Part shown: positions 58,344 to 64,000 of the stretch, one piece after another
Layout: each line of letters starts with the position of its first letter
How positions within the stretch are numbered: position 1 is the stretch's first letter
Assembly (NCBI RefSeq): GCF_025144335.1
Contig: NZ_CP083539.1
Coordinates: forward strand, 1,675,501 to 1,739,500
Direction: 5' to 3'
Origin: Jannaschia sp. W003
GTDB taxonomy: Bacteria > Pseudomonadota > Alphaproteobacteria > Rhodobacterales > Rhodobacteraceae
Length of the DNA stretch: 64,000 nt
Notes under the pieces: generated by a model
What the model saw: the letters and a program-made list of their open reading frames with translations, nothing else
The model's database searches: none
Told to the model about the DNA's origin: nothing
Program-made: the position numbers and the translations under genes

Positions 58344-58401
58344 CCTGTCTCACGAAACCGAGGCATGGCACAAGCCGTTCAACCCTCCGAAGGAGCGCCC
58401 C

Positions 58402-59265
58402 ATGTCCGTGCCCGCCGTCAGCTTCGAGTTCTTCCCGCCCAAGTCCCTGCAAGGCTCGTTCCGCCTTTGGGAGAGCGTGCGAGCGCTCGCCCCCCTCGCG
58501 CCCGAGTGGGTGTCCGTGACCTACGGCGCAGGCGGCTCGACCCGAAAGCTGACCCGCGAGGCGGTGGCGGCCATCGGCGGCGAGTTCGGGCTGCGGACGG
58601 CCGGGCACCTGACTTGCGTCGACGCCTCCCGCGAGGAGACGCTGGAGGTGGCCGAGGGCTTCCGCGCCGCGGGCGTGACCGACATCGTGGCGCTGCGGGG
58701 CGATCCGCCCGAGGGCGCGGACGCGTTCCGGCCGCACCCCGACGGCTTCCGCGACTCGGTGGAACTGGTGGGCGCGCTGGCCGACCGGGGTTTCCGCGTG
58801 CGCGTGGGCGCCTACCCGGACCCGCACCCAGAGGCGCGTTCGGCGGACGCGGACGTGGCATGGCTCAAGCGCAAGATCGACGCGGGCGCGTGCGAGGCCG
58901 TCACGCAGTTCTTCTTCGACCCGGAGGTGTTCCTGCGCTTCCGCGACCGCTGCGCGGCTGCGGGCATCGCGGCCCCGATCGTGCCGGGCCTGCTGCCGGT
59001 CGAGAACTGGGGCAAGACGCGCAGCTTCGCCGCGCGCTGCGGCGCGGTGATTCCGGACGATCTGGCCATCGCCTTCGACGTGGCCGAGCGCGACGGGCGC
59101 GCCGACCTCTTCGCCGTGGCGCAGGCCGCGGAGCTGGCCGACCGGCTGGTGGAGGAGGGCTGCGGACACCTGCACTTCTACACCCTGAACCGCCCCGACC
59201 TGACGCGCGACGTCTGCGCCGCCCTCGGCCGGGTGCCCGCCGCGCCGCTCTCGGCTGTGGCCTGA
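58402..59265 (+). CDS. metF: 5,10-methylenetetrahydrofolate reductase
   Basis: Reduces methylene-THF to methyl-THF for methionine synthesis. 287 residues from ATG 58402, with AGGAG nine bases upstream. Barrel motifs: VSFEFFPPKS (catalytic Glu); VSVTYGAGGSTR; AGHLTCVDASREE; DIVALRGDPP; the FAD-contact region VRVGAYPDPHPEA; AVTQFFFDPEVFLRF; and VPGLLPVENW. Standard bacterial size. Divergent from metR. Confidence 0.96.
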   Translation: MSVPAVSFEFFPPKSLQGSFRLWESVRALAPLAPEWVSVTYGAGGSTRKLTREAVAAIGGEFGLRTAGHLTCVDASREETLEVAEGFRAAGVTDIVALRGDPPEGADAFRPHPDGFRDSVELVGALADRGFRVRVGAYPDPHPEARSADADVAWLKRKIDAGACEAVTQFFFDPEVFLRFRDRCAAAGIAAPIVPGLLPVENWGKTRSFAARCGAVIPDDLAIAFDVAERDGRADLFAVAQAAELADRLVEEGCGHLHFYTLNRPDLTRDVCAALGRVPAAPLSAVA

Positions 59266-59301
59266 CTTGCGGGCGGGGGCGCCGCCGCTAGGGTGGCGCC
59301 C

Positions 59302-59775
59302 ATGTTCGCATCCTCCCCTTCCGAGCTGTGGTCCGCCGAGCGCGCCCTCGGCGTGTCCGGCCTCCAGTTCATGCAGGCGATCCTGGCCGGCGACGGCCCG
59401 CACCCGCCCATCGCGCGAGGCATGAACTACCGTCTCGACGCGGTGGAGGTGGGGCGCGTGGTGTTCCGGGGCACCCCCACTGACGCGCACCTCAACCCGC
59501 TCGGCACGGTGCACGGCGGCTGGTACGGCACGCTCCTCGACAGCGCGATGAGCTGCGCCGTGCAGACCACGATCCCGGCGGGGCGGCTCTACACGACGCT
59601 GGAGTACAAGGTGAACCTCGTGCGCAACCTCGCCGTCGGGACCGAGGTGCTGTGCGAGGGCACCGTCACCCATGCGGGCCGCACCACCGGCGTGGCCTCC
59701 GGCAGCCTGCGGGGTGCCGAGGACGGCAAAGTCTATGCGTCTGGCACCGCCACCTGCCTGATCCTCGCGCCGTGA
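59302..59775 (+). CDS. PaaI-family hotdog-fold thioesterase (first of tandem pair)
   Basis: 157 residues from ATG 59302; a GTG at 59293 would add three residues. Hotdog-fold features of the PaaI group: LNPLGTVHGGWYGTLLDSAMSCAVQTTI (the HGG motif with active-site Asp in LLDSA) and LEYKVNLVRNLAVGTEVLCEGTVTHAGRTTGVASG in outline. It hydrolyses acyl-CoA or aryl-CoA thioesters; substrate unknown. It overlaps the next, shorter thioesterase by four bases (GTGA at 59772). Confidence 0.9.
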   Translation: MFASSPSELWSAERALGVSGLQFMQAILAGDGPHPPIARGMNYRLDAVEVGRVVFRGTPTDAHLNPLGTVHGGWYGTLLDSAMSCAVQTTIPAGRLYTTLEYKVNLVRNLAVGTEVLCEGTVTHAGRTTGVASGSLRGAEDGKVYASGTATCLILAP

Positions 59776-60170
59776 AGGGCCGGGCCGAGGTCGAGGCGAG
59801 CTTCGCGCGGCAGGGGCTGATGCGAACCTTGGGCGCGCAGATCGCGCACGTGGAGCCGGGGCTGGTGCGGATCGCGGTGGACGTCTCCGAAGCCACCTCT
59901 CAGCAGCACGGCGCGGGCCATGCGGGGCTGACCTTCGCAATCGCCGACTCCGCGGCGGGCTACGCGGCGTGGACGGTGATGGAGGAGGGCATGGAGGTCG
60001 TCACCTCGGAGTTCCGGATCTCGCTGCTGGCCTCCGCCACGGGGCGGCTGGTGGCCGAGGGACGGGTCGTCCGGCCCGGCCGGCGGCTGGTGGCCGTGGC
60101 GGCCGACGTCCATGCAGGCGATACTCACGTGGCCACCGCGCTCGGCACCATGGTCCCGGTGCGCCGGTGA
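59772..60170 (+). CDS. PaaI-family hotdog-fold thioesterase (second of tandem pair)
   Basis: 132 residues from GTG 59772, coupled to the previous gene (GTGA). Compact hotdog fold with RQGLMRTLGAQIAHVEPGLVRIAVDVSEATSQQHGAGHAGLTFAIADSAAGYA in outline: the catalytic-loop equivalent is QQHGAGHAG with Asp in IADSA. EGRVVRPGRRLVAVAADVHA is typical of the YdiI/PaaI group. The two thioesterases are distinct sequences, not a recent duplication. It overlaps the following ACT-domain gene by four bases. Confidence 0.9.
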   Translation: MKGRAEVEASFARQGLMRTLGAQIAHVEPGLVRIAVDVSEATSQQHGAGHAGLTFAIADSAAGYAAWTVMEEGMEVVTSEFRISLLASATGRLVAEGRVVRPGRRLVAVAADVHAGDTHVATALGTMVPVRR

Positions 60171-60568
60171 GCGGCGAGCGCGACCTTCGGACGTTGATTG
60201 CGGGCATGCGGCCGGTGCTGGACCCCCAGCCTTACGTCTTCGCCACCGTGCGCGGCCCGGTGCCCGATGTTCGGTCCATCATGCGCTTCGAGGAGGCCGA
60301 GGGTACCACCCTGGTCCTCGCGCCCGAGGCGGCGCGGGCGGCGGGGCTGGAGACAGCGTTCCCCTGCCGCCGCATCACGCTGAACGTGCATTCGGCGCTG
60401 GATGCGGTCGGGTTCCTCGCCGCCGTCACGGCCCGTCTCGCGGCGGAGGGGATGGGCGTGAACCCCGTGGCAGGCTTCTTCCACGACTACCTGTTCGTTC
60501 CCGAGGACCGGGCCGCTGATGCGATGGCCGCTCTGCGCGCGATGGCCGAAGAAGCCGCCGTGCGCTGA
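60167..60568 (+). CDS. ACT-domain protein (DUF2241/ACT_3 type)
   Basis: 133 residues from GTG 60167, overlapping the thioesterase stop (GTGA). The family pattern is ERDLRTLIAGMRPVLDPQPYVFATV at the N terminus, FPCRRITLNVHSALDAVGFLAAVTARLAAEGMGVNPVAGFFHDYLFVPEDRA in outline in the C-terminal half, and a closing Ala-rich helix. ACT folds bind small ligands, often amino acids. Here no catalytic partner is fused, so it may be a stand-alone sensor. It ends four bases from the convergent DsbA-type gene. Confidence 0.87.
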   Translation: MSGERDLRTLIAGMRPVLDPQPYVFATVRGPVPDVRSIMRFEEAEGTTLVLAPEAARAAGLETAFPCRRITLNVHSALDAVGFLAAVTARLAAEGMGVNPVAGFFHDYLFVPEDRAADAMAALRAMAEEAAVR

Positions 60569-60572
60569 GGCG

Positions 60573-61319
60573 TCAGCCGTCGTCGCCCTCGGCCGCAGGC
60601 GCCTCGCCGCGCGCGGCCGCGACCATCTCGGCGAGGCCTTCGGACGACACCATGCCCGGCGCCACCTGGTCGCCGATCACGAACGAGGGCGTGCCGTTGA
60701 AGCCAAGGCCCTGCGCCAGCGCCATCGTCTCGTCGATGTGGGCCTGCACCTCGGGCGCCTCCATGTCCGCGCGCAGGCGGTCCATGTCGAGGCCGAGCTC
60801 CTCGGCGATCTCCAGCGCCGCGCGCCCGTCGACCCGCCCGGAGGCGCCCATCAGCGCCTCGTGCAGCGCCGGGTAGCCGTCCTGCGCGCGGGCGGCCAAT
60901 GCGACGCGCGCCGCCTCGACCGAGCCCTCGCCGAGGATCGGCCACTCCCGGTAGACCAGCCGGACGTTCGGGTCGGCGGCCAGAAGCGCCTTCACCTCGT
61001 CGCCGGCCTGGCGACAGTAGGGGCAGTTGTAGTCGAAGAACTCCACCACGGTGACGTCGCCCTCGGGGTTGCCGAGCACGGGGGCGTTCTCGCCCGACTC
61101 CAGCGCCGTGCGGCTGCCCTCCAGCGCGGCGGTGGCAGCCGCCTCCGCCGCCTCGGCCTCGCGCTGCTGCAGGATCGCCACGGCCTGCATCACCACCTCG
61201 GGGTTCTGGAGGATGGCCTCGAGCACGAGGGCCTTGATCTCGTCGTCGGTCCGCCCCTGCGCGGGGGCGGCAAGGGGCAGGAGGGCGAGGGCGGCGGTGG
61301 CGGCAAGGAGGCGGCGCAT
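60573..61319 (-). CDS. DsbA-family periplasmic thiol:disulfide oxidoreductase (ScsC/BdbD-like)
   Basis: 248 residues. A signal peptide (about residues 1-20, cleavage near APA-QG) is followed by a helical Ala/Glu-rich N-terminal extension (residues ~25-75), as in trimeric ScsC or Com1/DsbA-like proteins, then a thioredoxin-fold domain with active site C99-P-Y-C102 and the cis-Pro loop NGTPSFVIGDQ. It acts as an oxidase or isomerase of periplasmic disulfides. The N-terminal extension may drive oligomerisation. Divergent from the DsbD/ScsB-type reductant gene (138 bases), which is probably its electron partner (inference). Confidence 0.92.
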   Translation of the reverse strand: MRRLLAATAALALLPLAAPAQGRTDDEIKALVLEAILQNPEVVMQAVAILQQREAEAAEAAATAALEGSRTALESGENAPVLGNPEGDVTVVEFFDYNCPYCRQAGDEVKALLAADPNVRLVYREWPILGEGSVEAARVALAARAQDGYPALHEALMGASGRVDGRAALEIAEELGLDMDRLRADMEAPEVQAHIDETMALAQGLGFNGTPSFVIGDQVAPGMVSSEGLAEMVAAARGEAPAAEGDDG

Positions 61320-61457
61320 GGGGTCTCTCCGGAATGGGTCGCGCCCTGCATGCCCCGCGCGACAGCCCGTGCCAAGCAGGGCGGGGCTTCACGACTGCGT
61401 GGGCCGCGGGGGCCCGCCCTACTGGCGCGGGCCCGGAGCGCATAGAGGAACGGGGGT

Positions 61458-63446
61458 ATGGCCCGAATCCTCGCCCCCCTCTTCGCGCTCCTCCTCGCCG
61501 CCCTTCCGGCGGCGGCGGCGGTCTCGCCCCCCGCCGAGGGCGTCAACGTCTCGGCGCGGCTGGTGACGGCCGAGGACGGGGTGGCGGGCGGCACGCTCTC
61601 GGCTGGCCTCGCGCTGGAGCTGGCGCCGGGGTGGAAGACCTACTGGCGCACGCCGGGCGCGGTGGGCCTGCCGCCGAGTATCGACTGGGAGGGCAGCCGC
61701 AACGTCGAAGCGATGGAGCTGCTCTACCCCGCGCCGACGCGCTTCCGGGCCTTCGACATCGAGAACTACGGCTACGAGGGCGCGGTCACCTTCCCGCTCG
61801 CCGTCACCCTGCGGGAGCCGGGCGCGTCGACCCGGCTGGCGATCCGCGCCGACCTGCTGGTCTGCGCCGAGCTCTGCATCCCCGAGACGGTGGAGTTGCG
61901 GCTCGACCTCCCCCCGGGCGCGGGCGTGGACGGGGCGTCGGCGGACGCGCTGGCGGAGTGGGCGGCGCGGGTGCCGGGCGCGGAGGGCTTCGCGCTGGAG
62001 GCGGTGCATCTCGACGGCGCGGCCCTGACGCTGCGCGCGCGGGCCGACGCGCCGGTCGGCGCTCTCTCAGTGTTCCCCGAGCAGGACCGCGCGGCCTTCG
62101 GAGCGCCGGAGACGCGGGTCTCGCCCGACGGACGCACCGTCTGGGCCCGCCTGCCGGTGGAGGCTGCGGGCGAGGGGCCGCTGGCGCTGACACTGGTCGC
62201 GGAAGGCGCGGCCGCGACGCTGCCGGTGCCCGCGCTAGCCACAGCCGCGCCCCTTCCGCCCGAGGGCGGGACGGGGCTGTGGGGCATCCTCGCCGTCGCG
62301 CTGCTGGGCGGGCTGATCCTCAACCTCATGCCCTGCGTGCTGCCGGTGCTGTCGCTGAAGCTGGCCTCGGCACTGGCAGCGCGCGACCGCGACCTGCGCG
62401 AGGTGCGCGCGGGCTTCCTCGCCGCCGCCGCCGGGGTGATGGCGTTCTTCGTGCTGCTCGCGGGTGCCGTGGCGGCGGCGCGGGGCGCTGGGGTCGCGGT
62501 GGGCTGGGGCGTGCAGTTCCAGCAGCCGGTGTTCCTGGCCGTGATGATCGCGCTCATGGCGCTCTTCGCGGCCAACCTCTTTGGCCTCTTCGCGCCCGCG
62601 CTGCCCTCGGGCGCGGCCACCGCGCTGGGCCGGGCGGGCGCGGGGCGCTGGGGCGACTTCGCCACGGGGGCCTTCGCCGCGGTGATGGCCACCCCCTGCT
62701 CGGCGCCGTTCATCGGCACCGCCGTGGCCTTCGCCCTGACGCGGGGGGAAGGCACGACGCTGGCGGTGTTCGCTGCGATGGGGCTGGGGCTGGCCGTGCC
62801 CTACCTCGCGGTCGCGGCGCGGCCCGCGCTGGTGCGGCGGCTGCCCCGGCCGGGGCGGTGGATGAACGGGCTGAAGGCGGTGCTGGGCGTGCTGATGCTC
62901 GTGGCCGCCGCGTGGCTGGTCACCGTGCTGGGCGCCGCCGCCGGGTGGGGCGTCGCGGGCGTGGTGGCGGCGGCGGCGGCGGCGATGCTGCTGGCCCTGC
63001 GCCTCTGGGGCCGGCCCCTCGGCGCGGGCGCGCTTGGGGTGGCGGCGGTGGTCCTAGCGGCGGTGCTCGTGCCCGCGTCGGAGGCGTCGGAGGGTGACGA
63101 TGGCCGCTGGGCGACCTTCTCGGAGGCCGCCGTGAAGGAGGCGGTGGACGGCGGCGCGGTCGCCTTCGTGGACGTGACTGCCGACTGGTGCCTGACCTGC
63201 AAGGCCAACAAGGCGCTGGTACTCGACCGTGCGCCCGTCGCGGACGCCCTGGACGCGGCCGTCGCCCTGCGGGCCGACTGGACCCGCCCCGACCCGGCCA
63301 TCGCCGCCTTCCTCGAGCGCCACGGCCGCTACGGCATCCCGTTCAACGCCGTGTACGGGCCGGGTGCGCCGGACGGCATCGCCCTGCCGGAGATCCTCTC
63401 GGAGCGTGCGGTGCTGGACGCGATGGCGGAGGCGGCGGGCCGCTAG
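61458..63446 (+). CDS. DsbD/ScsB-type membrane thiol:disulfide interchange protein
   Basis: 662 residues. Signal peptide (1-21). The N-terminal periplasmic domain has a redox pair C136/C140 (VCAELC). Eight or so membrane helices (~residues 275-540) carry the membrane cysteines C293 (LMPCVLP) and C414 (ATPCSAPF). The C-terminal thioredoxin domain (~545-662) has C578-L-T-C581 in ADWCLTCKAN. It passes electrons from cytoplasmic thioredoxin to periplasmic partners. The long N-terminal domain fits the ScsB/DipZ style rather than plain DsbD. Opposite is a DsbA-family gene. The last four bases overlap the convergent ParA-type gene. Confidence 0.93.
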   Translation: MARILAPLFALLLAALPAAAAVSPPAEGVNVSARLVTAEDGVAGGTLSAGLALELAPGWKTYWRTPGAVGLPPSIDWEGSRNVEAMELLYPAPTRFRAFDIENYGYEGAVTFPLAVTLREPGASTRLAIRADLLVCAELCIPETVELRLDLPPGAGVDGASADALAEWAARVPGAEGFALEAVHLDGAALTLRARADAPVGALSVFPEQDRAAFGAPETRVSPDGRTVWARLPVEAAGEGPLALTLVAEGAAATLPVPALATAAPLPPEGGTGLWGILAVALLGGLILNLMPCVLPVLSLKLASALAARDRDLREVRAGFLAAAAGVMAFFVLLAGAVAAARGAGVAVGWGVQFQQPVFLAVMIALMALFAANLFGLFAPALPSGAATALGRAGAGRWGDFATGAFAAVMATPCSAPFIGTAVAFALTRGEGTTLAVFAAMGLGLAVPYLAVAARPALVRRLPRPGRWMNGLKAVLGVLMLVAAAWLVTVLGAAAGWGVAGVVAAAAAAMLLALRLWGRPLGAGALGVAAVVLAAVLVPASEASEGDDGRWATFSEAAVKEAVDGGAVAFVDVTADWCLTCKANKALVLDRAPVADALDAAVALRADWTRPDPAIAAFLERHGRYGIPFNAVYGPGAPDGIALPEILSERAVLDAMAEAAGR

Positions 63447-64000
63447 CGGCCGCGGGCGTCGAGCCGCCCGAGCACCTCGTCGGCGAGGGCGGCGATCTCG
63501 TCGGCGGCGGCGCGGGCGCCGGGAAACTCGCACACGCCCTGACCGGCGCCGAGGGCCTCGGCGTAGGCGACCCGCTGGGCGAGCACGGTCTGCGCCGCGT
63601 CGGCCTCCAGCCCGTCCAGGGCGGCGCGGATGTCGGCCGTCAGGCGCGTGCCGGCGCGGGCGCGGTTCAGGACGGCGAGGGGACGCTGGCCCTCGCGCGC
63701 AGCGAGGTCGAGCACGCCCTCGGTGGCCCAGAGGTCCACCTGGCTGGCCGAGACGGGCACGATCACGAGGTCGGCCGCGTGCAGCGCGGGCTTGAGGTCG
63801 CCGTCGATCTTGGGCGGGGTGTCGATCAGGATGAAGTCGTAGTCGCCCCCGAGCTTGCGGCACTCGAAGCTCACGCCCCAGGCCGAGGCGGTGGAGAAGG
63901 CGATGTCGCCGCGCAGCCCGTCCTCGCGGTCGAAGCGGCGCATGAACCAGCGGCCGAGGCTTCCCTGCGGGTCGATGTCGATCAGCGCCACGCGCTGGCC
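63443..64000 (-). CDS. ParA/MinD-family ATPase, 5' partial
   Basis: 185 residues of the C-terminal part; the start and Walker A lie beyond the right edge. Visible: the strand and switch LIDIDPQGSLGRWF (deviant second motif), DYDFILIDTPPKIDGDL (Walker B with Asp), VPVSASQVDLWATEGVL, and VLNRARAGTRLTADIRAAL. The pattern is of chromosomal, stand-alone ParA proteins in Rhodobacterales. Whether it positions chromosome, chemoreceptor or plasmid cargo cannot be told without the neighbours. It overlaps the DsbD-type stop by four bases. Confidence 0.85.
   Translation of the reverse strand, partial: GQRVALIDIDPQGSLGRWFMRRFDREDGLRGDIAFSTASAWGVSFECRKLGGDYDFILIDTPPKIDGDLKPALHAADLVIVPVSASQVDLWATEGVLDLAAREGQRPLAVLNRARAGTRLTADIRAALDGLEADAAQTVLAQRVAYAEALGAGQGVCEFPGARAAADEIAALADEVLGRLDARGR

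Overview
This window is chromosomal DNA of a high-GC alphaproteobacterium, most likely a member of the Rhodobacteraceae/Roseobacter group. The evidence is the gene content and order (dnaG-rpoD, yidC-MOSC-yihA-argB, nrdR-ribD, pntAB, deoC next to a double-length aldehyde dehydrogenase, hppD divergent from an Lrp regulator), very strong GC bias, frequent GTG starts, and many 4-base ATGA/GTGA overlaps between genes. I see no prophage, insertion sequence, transposase, CRISPR array or plasmid gene. It reads as stable core chromosome with 57 protein genes and one tRNA. The genes at both edges are cut by the window.

Layout. 0-8 kb: TVP38-type membrane protein coupled to a flavoprotein disulfide reductase, an orphan sensor histidine kinase, tRNA-Arg(ACG), a DEAD-box helicase, prs, and a DsbA-fold isomerase coupled to an alpha/beta hydrolase. 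8-14 kb: a solitary peptide-type solute-binding protein, nth, an M20 peptidase, two small membrane proteins and a degraded APH-fold kinase. 14-17.3 kb: deoC and a double aldehyde dehydrogenase, together a deoxyribose-phosphate to acetate route. 17.7-21.6 kb: an ABC permease/ATPase pair divergent from a GDSL esterase, the arrangement of ybbP-ybbA/tesA. 21.9-25.4 kb: glpK, ribD, nrdR, yjbQ-like. 25.4-29.4 kb: rmuC, a HlyU-family protein, a DUF2270 protein, and a WYL regulator divergent from a GST. 29.5-33.5 kb: rpoD and dnaG. 33.6-36.5 kb: a three-gene TadG/TadE pilus-type cluster. 36.7-43 kb: glutamate dehydrogenase, a FUSC protein, a KefB/C-type antiporter, and Lrp divergent from hppD. 43.4-47.1 kb: a secreted EF-hand protein and pntBA. 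47.2-50.4 kb: SDR-kynU-DUF3422 operon. 50.5-54.6 kb: argB, yihA, MOSC, yidC. 54.8-64 kb: an EAL phosphodiesterase, suhB, metR divergent from metF, two thioesterases plus an ACT protein, DsbA-type and DsbD/ScsB-type thiol proteins in divergent orientation, and a ParA-family ATPase cut by the window end.

The most notable non-coding signals are two families of short intergenic repeats. One is a GC-rich inverted doublet (REPIN-like), present five times between 8 and 22 kb; three copies keep a 44-45 nt spacer. The other is a hairpin followed by a CCCCGAGGTATTT-type box, present four times at gene ends. There are also strong palindromes in the Lrp/hppD and tadG/gdhA divergent regions and a dyad-rich 437-base gap upstream of the secreted EF-hand gene. 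I found no clear-cut new multi-gene system. The best candidates for undescribed biology are the secreted duplicated-repeat EF-hand protein, the kinase-fold protein with missing catalytic residues beside deoC, and the repeat families.
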